DNA of 64,000 nt from Phaeobacter sp. 22II1-1F12B (GTDB lineage Bacteria; Pseudomonadota; Alphaproteobacteria; Rhodobacterales; Rhodobacteraceae): assembly GCF_002210165.1 (NCBI RefSeq), contig NZ_AQQP01000015.1, positions 1-64,000 of the forward strand. The letters run 5' to 3'. Made by a program: the position numbers and the translations under genes. The stretch's first letter is position 1. Every line of letters begins with the position of its first letter. Below are positions 43,719 through 53,941 of the stretch, one piece after another. The notes below the pieces were generated by a model, which worked only from the letters and a program-made list of their open reading frames with translations, was not told the DNA's origin and searched no databases.

Positions 43719-44195
43719 TCAGTTCAGTCGCGCGCGGACCTGATCAAGCTCCCCGGTGAGACCTGCCAATCCCTTTTCCATCGCCCAGCGATGCCCCTCA
43801 ACGACGGTCGGCCAAAGAAGCGGCGCGATTCTGCCTAGGATGGGTCGGTTCAGCGATATGTCCGACTCAATCCGCACATCGGCAATGGCGCCGTTCTGGG
43901 TGAGGTTCCATTCGACGTCGCCGTTGATGTCACCGCTTGCCTTGATCTGGCAGTTGCAGGGAGAGTTGACCTTGATGATCTCGGCCTCCCACAGGAACGT
44001 CAGGGGCAACCGGCTGCGGGTCAGGAAACGGGCGCGACGTCCGACGCCATCTTTATCACCCTTTTCAATAACTTGAGCGTCCAGAAAAACCGTACCCCAC
44101 CATTCGGGCAAGCGATCAAACGCGATGATCACCTCTGCCACGTGCTCGATCCGAGCGGACAGTTTCCAATTGGTTATGAGCAGGCGTGGCTTCAT
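43719..44195 (-). CDS. SRPBCC-family (polyketide cyclase-like) protein
   Basis: A 158-residue protein with a START-like fold: the opening beta strand and helix (IEHVAEVIIAFDRLPEWWGTVF), a central beta sheet (RFLTRSRLPLTFLWEAEI, VEWNLTQNGAIADVRIES) and the long C-terminal helix (VEGHRWAMEKGLAGLTGELDQV). This group binds lipids or hydrophobic ligands; ligand unknown. It is convergent with fabI and divergent from gpt. Confidence 0.78.
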   Translation of the reverse strand: MKPRLLITNWKLSARIEHVAEVIIAFDRLPEWWGTVFLDAQVIEKGDKDGVGRRARFLTRSRLPLTFLWEAEIIKVNSPCNCQIKASGDINGDVEWNLTQNGAIADVRIESDISLNRPILGRIAPLLWPTVVEGHRWAMEKGLAGLTGELDQVRARLN

Positions 44196-44282
44196 CGATA
44201 TCCCGGGTTACTCGTCAGAACAGCTGGCTTTAATTGAACGTGATGCTGGGCTATCAAGTTCCCCACAAAGAAGGAGCGCGAG

Positions 44283-44786
44283 ATGAACGACCAGTTGCCG
44301 CATGAAAAAGGGTTCCATGTCAGCTGGGACCAGATACACCGAGATTCCCGCGCCCTTGCATGGCGTCTTGACGGCAAGGGCCCCGAGAACGGCAGCTGGC
44401 GCGCTGTCGTCGCCATCACCCGTGGCGGCATGGCCCCGGCGATGATTGTCTCGCGTGAGCTGGATATCCGCACCGTGGACACGATCAGCGTCAAATCCTA
44501 TGACCATCAGTCACGTTCCGAGGCCAAGGTGCTGAAACACCCGGACGCCGAGATGATGGGCGACGGCGAAGGCATCCTGATCGTCGACGACCTTGTCGAC
44601 AGCGGCAAGACGCTGGAACTGGTGCGCAAGCTCTATCCCAAAGCGCATTTCGCGACGGTCTACGCCAAGCCCTCGGGTGAACCGATGGTCGATACCTTTG
44701 TAACCGGTGTCAGTCAGGACACATGGATTTTTTTTCCGTGGGATATGGCCCTGCAATATGTCGAGCCTTATCGCGGCAAGGACTGA
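44283..44786 (+). CDS. gpt: Xanthine-guanine phosphoribosyltransferase
   Basis: A 167-residue purine-salvage enzyme that transfers the phosphoribosyl group of PRPP to guanine, xanthine or hypoxanthine. The PRPP loop is [13 protein letters not shown] (about residues 96-110). [15 protein letters not shown] is the N-terminal hood contact and [15 protein letters not shown] the C-terminal base-binding part. AGAAGGAGCGCGAG precedes the start. Confidence 0.93.
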   Translation: MNDQLPHEKGFHVSWDQIHRDSRALAWRLDGKGPENGSWRAVVAITRGGMAPAMIVSRELDIRTVDTISVKSYDHQSRSEAKVLKHPDAEMMGDGEGILIVDDLVDSGKTLELVRKLYPKAHFATVYAKPSGEPMVDTFVTGVSQDTWIFFPWDMALQYVEPYRGKD

Positions 44787-44864
44787 TACCGCCCGAATTC
44801 CTACAAGATGACCGCCCGGCCCCGTTCGCAAAGATGCGCGGGGACCGTTCAGGAGTACCCCCAG

Positions 44865-46040
44865 ATGACAACCACCCGCACCCGCGCCACCTTTGCGCCC
44901 CCGATCACCGAAGCGCGCCGCTGGCTGGAGGGGGTGAGCTTTCCGCCTGAGCGCCCGCTGATCAACGTAAGCCAAGCCGCGCCGGTGGCCGCACCGCCGA
45001 TGGAACTGCGCCAGCATATGGCGGATCTGGCGCTGAACGAGGACGAGGTGCATCTTTACGGTCCCGACCTTGGCTTGCCCGCCCTGCGCGAAGAACTGGC
45101 CCGCAAATGGTCGCTGGCCTATGGTGGCGAAATCGCGCCCGAGCAGGTTGCGATTACCTCGGGCTGTAACCAGGCGTTTGCCGCAGCCATCGCGGCCCTG
45201 ACCGGCGAAGGGGACGAGGTCATCCTGCCGACGCCATGGTATTTCAATCACAAGATGTGGCTGGATCAGAGCGGCGTCAAAACCGTGCCGTTGGCCGTTG
45301 GAGACGACATGCTGCCCGATCCCGAGGCAGCGGGGCAGCTGATCACCGAAAAGACCCGCGCCATCGCGCTGGTGTCGCCGAACAACCCCGCCGGGGTGGA
45401 ATACCCGGCCGAGCTGCTGCGTGCGTTCTTCGATCTGGCCCGCGACAAGGGTATCACGCTGATCCTTGACGAAACCTATCGCGACTTCGACAGCCGCAGC
45501 GGCGCGCCGCATGATCTCTTCGCCGATCCCGAATGGGACAAGACGCTGATTCACCTCTATTCCTTTTCCAAGGCCTTCCGGCTTACCGGGCATCGCGTCG
45601 GCGCGCTGATGAGTTCACGCGAGATGATGGGAGAGATCGAGAAATTCGTGGATACGGTCACCATCTGCCCCAACCAGATCGGCCAGCACGCCGCGCTTTA
45701 CGGCCTGAAGAACCTCGATCAATGGCTGGCGGGTGAACGGGATGAAATCCTTGATCGCCGTGCCGCCATTGTCGAAGGGTTCGCCGCGCTCGCCGACAAA
45801 GGCTGGCAGTTGAAGGGAGTCGGGGCCTATTTCGCCTATGTCGCGCATCCGTTCGACATACCTGCCGATGAACTGGCCAAGGCGCTGGTCGGGGAGGCCG
45901 GAGTATTGCTGCTGCCCGCCACCATGTTCGTGCCCGAGGGCGACGCGAGCGGCACCAGCCACCTTCGCATCGCTTTTGCCAATCTGGATCGTGGCGGAAT
46001 CGAGCAGATGTTCAAGCGGCTTGCCTCAGTTTCCTTCTGA
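44865..46040 (+). CDS. PLP-dependent class I/II aminotransferase
   Basis: A 391-residue fold-type I aminotransferase. Key parts are ITSGCNQAFAAAIAALTGEGDEVILP, ALVSPNNPAGVEYP, LDETYRDFD and the Lys in YSFSKAFRLTGHRVGA. The start at 44865 has CAGGAGTACC upstream. It follows gpt by about 78 bases, but a joint role is not evident. The donor and acceptor are unknown. Confidence 0.88.
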   Translation: MTTTRTRATFAPPITEARRWLEGVSFPPERPLINVSQAAPVAAPPMELRQHMADLALNEDEVHLYGPDLGLPALREELARKWSLAYGGEIAPEQVAITSGCNQAFAAAIAALTGEGDEVILPTPWYFNHKMWLDQSGVKTVPLAVGDDMLPDPEAAGQLITEKTRAIALVSPNNPAGVEYPAELLRAFFDLARDKGITLILDETYRDFDSRSGAPHDLFADPEWDKTLIHLYSFSKAFRLTGHRVGALMSSREMMGEIEKFVDTVTICPNQIGQHAALYGLKNLDQWLAGERDEILDRRAAIVEGFAALADKGWQLKGVGAYFAYVAHPFDIPADELAKALVGEAGVLLLPATMFVPEGDASGTSHLRIAFANLDRGGIEQMFKRLASVSF

Positions 46041-46113
46041 CCTTGCCCCTGTCTGGCACCCACAGTAGACAGAGCCGCAAAGAAAAGCAGACCCACGCCG
46101 TCAGGGAGGCATC

Positions 46114-47958
46114 ATGGCCGTACGCGTCAAGAACTTGTCAAAGACTTTCGTCTGGATCATCGTCGGCCTATTGCTGATCGGTCTGATGGGCTTTGGCGCG
46201 ACGAATTTCAGCGGCACCGTCCGCACCATCGGCAGCGTTGGGGACCAGAACATCAGCGTCGATGCCTTTGCCCGCGAGTTGCAGCGTGAAATGCGCGCGA
46301 TTCAGGCGCAGACCGGCCAGCCGATGACCATCGCGGATGCGCGATCCTATGGTCTGGATCAATCCGTCGTGGCCCGGCTGACCCAACTTGCCGCTCTCGA
46401 CCATGAAACCGAACAACTCGGCCTGTCGGTTGGCGATGAGAACCTGCAGCGCGAAATCATCCGCATCCCCGCGTTTCAGGGCCTCGACGGCAATTTCGAC
46501 CGCGAAACCTATCGCTTTGCACTGGAACAGGCGAACCTGAACGAAAATGTGTTCGAAGACGATCTGCGCGCCGAAAGCGCCCGGACGCTGGTACAATCCG
46601 CCATCGTTTCCGGGGTCGAAATGCCCGATACCATGGCCGATACCCTAACCGATTACATCGCGGCGCGGCGCAGCTTTACATGGGCGCCGCTGGGTGAAGA
46701 AGCGCTGTCCGAACCGTTGCCCGAGCCGACCGAGGCCGAGTTGCAGGCATATTACGATGAGAATGGCGCGGCCTTCACCCTGCCCGAAACCAAGATGATC
46801 ACCTATGTCCTGCTGACTCCGGCGGATGTGCTGGATGACATCGCCGTGGATGCGGATGCCATACGCCGTCTATACGACGAACGCATCAGCGAGTTTTCCC
46901 AGCCCGAGCGCCGTCTTGTCGAACGTCTGGTCTACCCGAACGAAGAAGCCGCGAGCAACGCTCTGGCGCAGGTAGAGGTCGGCGGTGCGACCTTTGAATC
47001 GCTGGTACAGGATCGCGGTCTTGAACTTGACGATATCGACATGGGTGACGTGATTGCCAGCGATCTTGGCGATGCGGCGGACGAGGTCTTTTCCGCCGAT
47101 GTGGGCGATGTTGTCGGCCCCCTGCCCTCGGATCTTGGCCCCGCGCTGTTCCGTGTGAACGGCAAGCTCGATGCCCGCACGACCACATTCGAGGATGTCG
47201 AGGACCAGCTGCGTGACGAGCTCGCCGGCGATCAGGCCCGTCGCCAGATCGAAGCGCGCGCGGAACCGATCGAGGATATCCTTGCCGGTGGCGCGACGCT
47301 TGAAGAAGCGGCGGAAGAAACCGAATTGACCATCGGGACTCTGGAATGGACGCCCGACAGCGCCGAAGGCCCCGCAGCCTATGCGACGTTCAACGAGGCT
47401 GCCGCAGAAGTCACAAGCGAAGATTTCCCCCAGATCGACTTCCTTGATGATGGCGGTATTTTCGCGCTGCGACTGGATGAAACCCTCCCAGAACGCCCGG
47501 AACCATTCGACTCGGCACGCGAAAAAGTGGCCGAAGCTTGGCGTCAGGACGCACTGGTTACCGCGCTGGCCACCCGTGCCGAGGAAGTCGTCGCGACACT
47601 GAGCGAAAACGGCGATTTCACCGAAACCGGCCTGTCCTTCAAGGTTGAAAACGGCCTGACCCGCTCGGCCTATATCGATCAAACGCCCGCCGATTTCATG
47701 AATCAGGTGTTCGAGATGGAAACCGGTGAATACCGTGTCATCACTGGCGAAACCGGCGTGATCATCGTACGTCTGGAAGAGATTCTGCCGCCTGCCGATA
47801 CGGCCGATGTACGCGATCTGCGCCAATCCCTGTCCACCCAGCTTGACCAGTCGCTGTCGCAGGCCCTGTTTTCGGCCTATGCCCGCGATACCCAGCTGCG
47901 TGCCCGGGCCCGGATCGACCAGCGCTCGGTCGAAGCCGTTCTTGGCAGCTTCAATTAA
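46114..47958 (+). CDS. ppiD: Membrane-anchored periplasmic peptidyl-prolyl isomerase/chaperone, PpiD-type
   Basis: A 614-residue protein with one N-terminal helix (FVWIIVGLLLIGLMGFG), a SurA-N-like chaperone region (about residues 40-180, QREMRAIQAQTGQPMT) and a parvulin-type region (about 240-360, ETKMITYVLLTPADVLDD). The parvulin part is divergent, so it may be a chaperone more than an isomerase. A long acidic C-terminal half follows. It assists folding of outer-membrane proteins such as the receptor at 7364-9340 in principle. GGGAGGCATC precedes the ATG. The trpE gene starts 12 bases later. Confidence 0.87.
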   Translation: MAVRVKNLSKTFVWIIVGLLLIGLMGFGATNFSGTVRTIGSVGDQNISVDAFARELQREMRAIQAQTGQPMTIADARSYGLDQSVVARLTQLAALDHETEQLGLSVGDENLQREIIRIPAFQGLDGNFDRETYRFALEQANLNENVFEDDLRAESARTLVQSAIVSGVEMPDTMADTLTDYIAARRSFTWAPLGEEALSEPLPEPTEAELQAYYDENGAAFTLPETKMITYVLLTPADVLDDIAVDADAIRRLYDERISEFSQPERRLVERLVYPNEEAASNALAQVEVGGATFESLVQDRGLELDDIDMGDVIASDLGDAADEVFSADVGDVVGPLPSDLGPALFRVNGKLDARTTTFEDVEDQLRDELAGDQARRQIEARAEPIEDILAGGATLEEAAEETELTIGTLEWTPDSAEGPAAYATFNEAAAEVTSEDFPQIDFLDDGGIFALRLDETLPERPEPFDSAREKVAEAWRQDALVTALATRAEEVVATLSENGDFTETGLSFKVENGLTRSAYIDQTPADFMNQVFEMETGEYRVITGETGVIIVRLEEILPPADTADVRDLRQSLSTQLDQSLSQALFSAYARDTQLRARARIDQRSVEAVLGSFN

Positions 47959-47970
47959 AAGGCAAAATCT

Positions 47971-49482
47971 ATGGCCTTGACGCCCGACTACGAAACCTTC
48001 GCCCGTGCCTATGACGCGGGTGAAAATCAGGTCGTATACACACGGCTTGCCGCTGATCTGGACACGCCCGTTTCGCTGATGCTCAAGCTCACGGGGGCGC
48101 AGAAAGATGCGTTCATGCTCGAATCCGTGACCGGCGGCGAAGTACGCGGGCGCTATTCGATCATCGGCATGAAGCCTGACCTGATCTGGCGCTGTCGGGG
48201 TGAAGAATCCGAACTCAACCGCGAGGCGCGCTATGACGCCGAGGCTTTTGAAGCGCAGGACGGCAATCCGCTTGATAACCTCCGCAGCCTGATCGCGGAG
48301 AGCCGGATCGAACTGCCCAGTGATCTGCCGCAGGCGGCCTCGGGCCTGTTCGGATATCTTGGCTATGACATGGTGCGCCTTGTCGAACACCTGCCCGACA
48401 TCAACCCCGACCCGATCGGGGCACCTGACGCCGTGATGCTGCGCCCCTCGGTTGTTGCGGTGCTGGACGGGGTCAAGGGAGAGGTTACCGTGGTCTCGCC
48501 CGCCTGGGTCAGTGCGGGGCAATCGGCGCGCGCGGCCTATGCGCAGGCGGCCGAACGGGTGATGGATGCAGTGCGTGATCTGGATCGCGCAATGCCCGCC
48601 GAAACGCGCCATCTGGGCGATGAAGAAGAGATCGGGCCGCCCCAATCCAACTTTACCGCCGAAGCCTATCGTTCAGCCGTTGAAAAGGCCAAGGAATACA
48701 TCCGCGCCGGCGACATTTTTCAGGTGGTGCCTTCGCAGCGCTGGACTCAGGACTTCCGCGACCCGCCCTTCGCGCTTTATCGAAGCCTGCGGCGCACGAA
48801 CCCGTCGCCTTTCATGTTCTACTTCAACTTTGGCGGTTTTCAGGTGATCGGCGCATCGCCCGAAATTCTGGTGCGCGTCTTTGGCCGTGAAGTCACTATA
48901 AGGCCGATTGCCGGGACACGCCCCCGTGGCGCGACGCCCGAACAGGACCGCGCACTTGAGGCGGATCTGCTGGCCGATGAAAAGGAACTGGCAGAACACC
49001 TTATGCTGCTGGACCTTGGCCGTAACGATACCGGGCGCGTGTCCAAGATCGGGACGGTTCGGCCGACCGAGAAGTTCATCATCGAACGCTACAGCCACGT
49101 CATGCATATCGTGTCGAACGTCGTCGGCGAACTGGCCGAGGATAAGGACGCGCTGGATGCGTTTTTTGCCGGTATGCCTGCCGGTACGGTTTCCGGTGCG
49201 CCCAAGGTACGCGCGATGGAGATCATCGACGAGCTGGAGCCGGAAAAGCGCGGGTTGTACGGCGGTGGCGTCGGCTATTTCAGCGCCGGTGGCGACATGG
49301 ACATGTGTATCGCCCTGCGCTCGGCCGTCGTACAGGACGGCAAGCTGTATATTCAGGCAGGCGGCGGCGTAGTCTATGACAGCGACCCCGAGGCCGAATT
49401 TCAGGAAACTGTCCATAAATCCAACGCGATACGCCGTGCTGCGGCGGATGCTGCGCGGTTCCGGGGCAATGGCAATCAATAA
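47971..49482 (+). CDS. trpE: Anthranilate synthase component I
   Basis: A 503-residue chorismate-utilising enzyme that makes anthranilate with TrpG. The N-terminal lobe has the tryptophan feedback site (LESVTGGEVRGRYSIIG contains the ESVxGG...RYS pattern). The catalytic lobe holds RPIAGTRPRGATPEQD, DLGRNDTGRVSKIG, FAGMPAGTVSGAPKVRAMEI and the C-terminal IQAGGGVVYDSDPE. It lies 12 bases after ppiD, with AAAGGC before it. Its partner trpG is about 2.9 kb away, across two envelope genes. Confidence 0.95.
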   Translation: MALTPDYETFARAYDAGENQVVYTRLAADLDTPVSLMLKLTGAQKDAFMLESVTGGEVRGRYSIIGMKPDLIWRCRGEESELNREARYDAEAFEAQDGNPLDNLRSLIAESRIELPSDLPQAASGLFGYLGYDMVRLVEHLPDINPDPIGAPDAVMLRPSVVAVLDGVKGEVTVVSPAWVSAGQSARAAYAQAAERVMDAVRDLDRAMPAETRHLGDEEEIGPPQSNFTAEAYRSAVEKAKEYIRAGDIFQVVPSQRWTQDFRDPPFALYRSLRRTNPSPFMFYFNFGGFQVIGASPEILVRVFGREVTIRPIAGTRPRGATPEQDRALEADLLADEKELAEHLMLLDLGRNDTGRVSKIGTVRPTEKFIIERYSHVMHIVSNVVGELAEDKDALDAFFAGMPAGTVSGAPKVRAMEIIDELEPEKRGLYGGGVGYFSAGGDMDMCIALRSAVVQDGKLYIQAGGGVVYDSDPEAEFQETVHKSNAIRRAAADAARFRGNGNQ

Positions 49483-49581
49483 GTGATGGCCTGCTCAACC
49501 TAAGGGTTTGTTAATCCTGTTGCGCGAGTCACTGCGATACGACTTAATGGCGGGAACACTCCGGCAACAGGAGATCGAGCA

Positions 49582-50385
49582 GTGCAGCCCCTTATGAGTA
49601 TTACCCGCGTTACAACCATCGCGGCCATGGTGATTGGACTGGTTGGATGCGGATCGCGTCCCGCCCCCACAACACAAGTCGTCGTGCCGAACAGCATGGC
49701 CTTTATGGCCTCCCCAAGGTTCGACGATCTCGACCCGCATGACTGGGTCGACACGCATCCGGTCAACTACCCCGTGCATGGCATCGACGTGGCCCGCTAT
49801 CAGGGCGATATCGACTGGCATCAGGCCCGCGCGTCAGGCGTGGCTTTCGCCTATATCAAGGCGACCGAGGGCGGCGACTACCTTGATCCGATGTTCGAAA
49901 ACCATCGCAAAGGCGCGCGTCGCGCCGGGGTTCGTCAGGGCGCATATCACTATTACTATTTCTGCCGCCCTGCCGAAGAACAGGCGCGATGGTTTATCGA
50001 GAACGTGCCGCGGGAGTGGAACTCTCTGCCGCATGTGCTTGACATGGAATGGAATCACCGCTCTCCCACCTGCCGGTTGCGTCCCGATGGCCGGACCGTA
50101 CGCGCCGAGGCCGCCAAGTTTCTGAACATCCTCGAAAACCACTACGGCAAGCGCCCGATTGTCTATACGACGCCCGATTTTTACCGCGACACGGATATCG
50201 GACGGTTGTCCGGCACCCAGTTCTGGCTACGGTCAGTCGCCGGTCATCCGCGCGACGTCTATCCCGGCCAGCGTTGGGCGTTCTGGCAATATACCGGCAC
50301 TGGTGTTGTGCCGGGCATCAGCGGCCCCGTGGATATCAACGTTTTTGCCGGCAGCGTCGACGCCTGGCACAGTTGGGCTAACTAA
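49582..50385 (+). CDS. Lysozyme-type lipoprotein (glycoside hydrolase family 25)
   Basis: A 267-residue protein from a GTG start (CAGGAGATCGAGCA upstream). A signal with lipobox (VIGLVGC, Cys at about 23) anchors it. The GH25 barrel has VHGIDVARYQGDIDW (first catalytic Asp), AYIKATEGGDYLDP, HVLDMEWN (Asp and Glu of the active centre), and WAFWQYTGTGVV with VDINVF at the end. The family cleaves the glycan strands of peptidoglycan (muramidase). It stands between trpE and the inverted divergent deacetylase gene. Its role may be in cell division or remodelling, by inference. Confidence 0.9.
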   Translation: MQPLMSITRVTTIAAMVIGLVGCGSRPAPTTQVVVPNSMAFMASPRFDDLDPHDWVDTHPVNYPVHGIDVARYQGDIDWHQARASGVAFAYIKATEGGDYLDPMFENHRKGARRAGVRQGAYHYYYFCRPAEEQARWFIENVPREWNSLPHVLDMEWNHRSPTCRLRPDGRTVRAEAAKFLNILENHYGKRPIVYTTPDFYRDTDIGRLSGTQFWLRSVAGHPRDVYPGQRWAFWQYTGTGVVPGISGPVDINVFAGSVDAWHSWAN

Positions 50386-50397
50386 GCCTCGTTGTGA

Positions 50398-52170
50398 CTA
50401 CTGGGCAGTTTGAGTCGCAGCCTTAAGCACTGCTGACACGGGTACGAGAGAAACGCTGCTGGCGCGATCCTGCAGCGCCCAGATCAGCAGTGCCGAGATC
50501 GTATCGGGGCGGACACGGCCCAGCATGATCACACCGCCTTCCTGCCGGGCGCGAAACGCGGCCTGATCCAGGAACCGGCGCATTACAGTTGGTGTCTGGC
50601 CGCTGTTGTCGAAATCGCGGAATACCGGCAGCGCGGGCACACCGTCGCGCAGCGCCAGCTTTTGCATGGTGTTAAACCCGTTGCCCTGCGTGATCAGACC
50701 ACGCCCCGTGGTCGCGATAAAGTCCGTCACCTGACTGGACAGAGGACGGTTGCCCTGCACGCCTTCGCCAGTGCCCTCAAGCAGCGCGACAGTCTGATCC
50801 AGACGATCAAAGCTGGCCGAGAGCATCACCTCGGCATCGCGGGCAGTGGCAGCGCCCGGCAGATCGACCATGGCCACGACTTCGAAACCGGCCGCACGGT
50901 GACGCAGCATCTTTTCGACGGCCCCGGGCGAGGTCGGATCGATGGCGAATGTCAGCGGATACGGGAAATCCTGCAGAGCCTCGACGCCGACCGACTGCGC
51001 GTCGTCGATAAGGACGATTGCCATCAGCGGCTTGTCCTCCTCAATCTCTGCCGCTTCGGAATAAAGGTCGAGCGGCCTGCCCATTTCGGCAGTCATCGGA
51101 TCGGCCTGTCCGCCGCGATCGACTAGGCTTCCAGCGCCTCTTCTATCTGTGAGAGGCGCAATGCGTTCACCGATCCGCGGGCTCAACGCGGCCTCTTCGC
51201 TGGTTTCTGGCGTATCATCAGAGGGTTGTGCCTCTGCAACCTCGTCAACAGGCTCTGTCGAAGGGGTTTCGATGACGGGCAACGGAGGCCGCTCGAGCGG
51301 GACGACAGGTGAATCGTTAGGTGTCAGATCGTTAGGTGTCTCATTTTGTGTATCGCTTAAAGTCGTTAAAGCATCACTTGAAGTTTCGTCAGTAGTCGGT
51401 GTTTGGTCCGGCGCAGGTTCGGGCAAACTGGCGACGGCACCAACGCCTTCGGGCGCAACATCTTGAGAACTATCGATTTCCGGGCTTTCATCGACACTGG
51501 TTTCCGGTTGCAGCAACTCGTTTTCAGTCACCTGCGGCTCGGGGCGTTCGGCGGTCGGGGACGCTGCCGGCGCCGTGTCAGTTGTCAGCGGAGTCTCAGG
51601 CTGCGGCAGACTTTCAGGCGTCTCGACAGGCTGCTCAGGCGCAATCGGGTCGGCTTCGGAAATCTCGGCCTCTGCGACCGAAGGCGTCTCTGGCGTGCCA
51701 CTTTCAACCTCGGGACGACGCGCGATATCGGTTGAGACCGCATCGGAATCCTCCCCCGCCTCGCCCGGCTCAGCCAGTTCTTCCGGCTGCTGAGACGGGG
51801 TGGTTGCGGGAGTATCCTCGACCAAAGGCGCCTCAACAGTCTCTGCCTCGGAATCCGCTGGCGCATCTGGAGCGTCGGGCTGTTCTGAAACAGAGGGCTC
51901 TTGCGTCGGTTCGGGATCGACACGGGCAACGTCATCCTGATCCGCGATTCCCGGCGGATTTACCGGTGCGGGATCAGGCCGGACCGTGTCATTTTCGCCC
52001 GTCGCAACGGTCGGAGAACTGCCCTCGACAGGTGCCTCGGGTTGAGAAGTCGGTGTCTCGCTTTCGACAACCGGTGCCGGTGCTGGCGGCGGGTTCAGAA
52101 CGGCAAGTCCCGCAAGGCCAAGCACGGCCACTCCGGTGCCCCAGACGATACCGCCAATGAATCCACGCAT
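50398..52170 (-). CDS. Divergent polysaccharide deacetylase family protein with long acidic linker
   Basis: A 590-residue protein with one N-terminal helix (GIVWGTGVAVLGLAGLAVL), then about 320 residues rich in Pro, Glu, Thr, Ser and Asp (about 28-350). The C-terminal domain (about 375-585) is of the YibQ/DUF610 type, a relative of NodB deacetylases. LIDDAQSVGVEAL matches the family Asp-Asp block, but the following stretch reads VVAMVDLPGAATARD where active deacetylases have His ligands. Catalysis is therefore doubtful. Its convergent neighbour is the GH25 lysozyme, 12 bases away. Function is probably in the cell wall. Confidence 0.85.
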   Translation of the reverse strand: MRGFIGGIVWGTGVAVLGLAGLAVLNPPPAPAPVVESETPTSQPEAPVEGSSPTVATGENDTVRPDPAPVNPPGIADQDDVARVDPEPTQEPSVSEQPDAPDAPADSEAETVEAPLVEDTPATTPSQQPEELAEPGEAGEDSDAVSTDIARRPEVESGTPETPSVAEAEISEADPIAPEQPVETPESLPQPETPLTTDTAPAASPTAERPEPQVTENELLQPETSVDESPEIDSSQDVAPEGVGAVASLPEPAPDQTPTTDETSSDALTTLSDTQNETPNDLTPNDSPVVPLERPPLPVIETPSTEPVDEVAEAQPSDDTPETSEEAALSPRIGERIAPLTDRRGAGSLVDRGGQADPMTAEMGRPLDLYSEAAEIEEDKPLMAIVLIDDAQSVGVEALQDFPYPLTFAIDPTSPGAVEKMLRHRAAGFEVVAMVDLPGAATARDAEVMLSASFDRLDQTVALLEGTGEGVQGNRPLSSQVTDFIATTGRGLITQGNGFNTMQKLALRDGVPALPVFRDFDNSGQTPTVMRRFLDQAAFRARQEGGVIMLGRVRPDTISALLIWALQDRASSVSLVPVSAVLKAATQTAQ

Positions 52171-52345
52171 AGCTGCTCTGCCTTCTCTTACTGCGTGCCC
52201 GGGTCCCTTCTTGACGGGGACAGGTGCAACCGGAAAACCTGGTCAACCGCCCTTGACGCTGACCCGCTTCCCTGAACATGTTGTCGCCGACTCCTATAAC
52301 CGGAAGGGGCGGCGTGCCTCTACCCATTATCGACCGAATACCTGT

Positions 52346-52927
52346 ATGCTGCTGCTGATCGACAACTATGACAGTTTTACCTACAACCTCGTTCACTTTC
52401 TAGGGGAATTGGGCGCCGAGGTTGTGGTCAAGCGCAATGACGCGCTCGATGTGCAGAGCGCCATGGCGATGCGCCCCAAGGCGATCCTGTTGTCGCCCGG
52501 CCCCTGTGATCCGGATCAGGCCGGCATCTGCCTTGCGCTGACAAAGGCAGCAGCCGAAACCCGCATCCCCCTCATGGGGGTCTGCCTTGGACATCAGACC
52601 ATCGGTCAGGCGTTTGGCGGCAAGGTCGTGCGAGCCGATCAGATCGTTCATGGCAAAATGGGCGAAATTCATCACGAAAACAAAGGCGTATTCGCCGGTC
52701 TTCCATCGCCTTTCGCAGCCACGCGATACCATTCGCTTGTGGTCGAACGCGACAGCCTGCCCGGTTGCCTCGAAGTGACTGCCGCGCTCGAAGACGGGAC
52801 AATCATGGGGCTGGCGCATCGCGAGCTTCCCATCGAAGGCGTTCAGTTCCACCCCGAGTCGATTGCCTCGGAACACGGGCACGCGCTGTTGCAGAATTTC
52901 CTGAACATGATGAAAGTCCCCGCATGA
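52346..52927 (+). CDS. trpG: Anthranilate synthase component II (glutamine amidotransferase)
   Basis: A 193-residue class I amidotransferase feeding ammonia from glutamine to TrpE. The first block is [20 protein letters not shown]. The nucleophile is Cys in [15 protein letters not shown]; the His and Glu are in [30 protein letters not shown] is the family loop. It is first of trpG-trpD-trpC; its stop overlaps the trpD start (ATGA). The ribosome site is weak. Confidence 0.94.
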   Translation: MLLLIDNYDSFTYNLVHFLGELGAEVVVKRNDALDVQSAMAMRPKAILLSPGPCDPDQAGICLALTKAAAETRIPLMGVCLGHQTIGQAFGGKVVRADQIVHGKMGEIHHENKGVFAGLPSPFAATRYHSLVVERDSLPGCLEVTAALEDGTIMGLAHRELPIEGVQFHPESIASEHGHALLQNFLNMMKVPA

Positions 52928-53937
52928 GCGACGAACTCAAGCCCCTGATCGGTGCCGCGGCGGATCGCCCCCTGACACGTGAAGAAGCAGAACAGGCCTT
53001 TGGCATCCTCTTTGCGGGCGAAGCAACACCAAGCCAGATTGGCGGGTTGCTGATGGCCCTGCGTACCCGTGGTGAAACGGTGGATGAATACGCCGCCGCT
53101 GCCGCTGTGATGCGCGCCAAGTGCAACCCGGTTTCCGCCCCTGCGGGCGCGATGGACATCGTCGGCACCGGCGGCGATGGGAAAGGCACGCTGAACATCT
53201 CGACCGCGACGGCTTTTGTCGTGGCGGGAGCCGGCGTTGTCGTCGCCAAGCACGGCAACCGCAACCTGTCGTCCAAATCAGGTTCTGCCGATGCGTTGGG
53301 AGAAATGGGCATCAAGGTTATGATTGGCCCGCAGCTGATTGAAAAGTCGCTGAAAGAGGCCGGGATCGGTTTCATGATGGCGCCGATGCATCATCCAGCC
53401 ATGGCCCATGTCGGACCGGTTCGCGCCGAGCTTGGCACGCGCACCATGTTCAACATCCTTGGCCCGCTGACCAACCCGGCCGGTGTCAAACGACAGCTGA
53501 CCGGAACCTTTTCACGCGATCTGATCCGCCCGATGGCCGAAGTGCTGGGTCAGCTGGGATCCGAGAAGGCATGGCTGGTTCATGGCTCCGACGGAACCGA
53601 CGAGCTGAGCATTGCTGGTGTCAGCTGGGTCGCGCAGCTTGCCGATGGCGCCATCACCGAATTCGAACTGCACCCCGAGGATGCCGGGCTTCCCGAGCAT
53701 GACTTTAACGACATCATCGGCGGCACGCCCGCCGAGAATGCCACCGCCATGCGCGACCTGCTGGATGGTGCGCCCTCGGCCTATCGCGACGCCGTGCTTC
53801 TGAATTCGGCCGCCGCGCTGGTGGTTGCGGATGCGGTCGGCGATTTGAAAGAAGGGGTGGAAAAGGCCGCCGAGAGCATCGACAGCGGTGCTGCCAAGGC
53901 CAAAATCGCGGCTGTGGCCCGCATTACCCAAGGTTAA
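52924..53937 (+). CDS. trpD: Anthranilate phosphoribosyltransferase
   Basis: A 337-residue enzyme joining anthranilate to PRPP. Family motifs are [17 protein letters not shown] (PRPP loop), [19 protein letters not shown] and [10 protein letters not shown]. TrpGD overlap by four bases and trpC follows after four. The KHGNR loop is intact. Confidence 0.95.
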   Translation: MSDELKPLIGAAADRPLTREEAEQAFGILFAGEATPSQIGGLLMALRTRGETVDEYAAAAAVMRAKCNPVSAPAGAMDIVGTGGDGKGTLNISTATAFVVAGAGVVVAKHGNRNLSSKSGSADALGEMGIKVMIGPQLIEKSLKEAGIGFMMAPMHHPAMAHVGPVRAELGTRTMFNILGPLTNPAGVKRQLTGTFSRDLIRPMAEVLGQLGSEKAWLVHGSDGTDELSIAGVSWVAQLADGAITEFELHPEDAGLPEHDFNDIIGGTPAENATAMRDLLDGAPSAYRDAVLLNSAAALVVADAVGDLKEGVEKAAESIDSGAAKAKIAAVARITQG

Positions 53938-53941
53938 GAAT

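Noticed and set aside
46870-48645. A 591-codon minus-strand open frame
   Set aside because: Antisense to ppiD and trpE; composition of the product matches a reverse-strand shadow.
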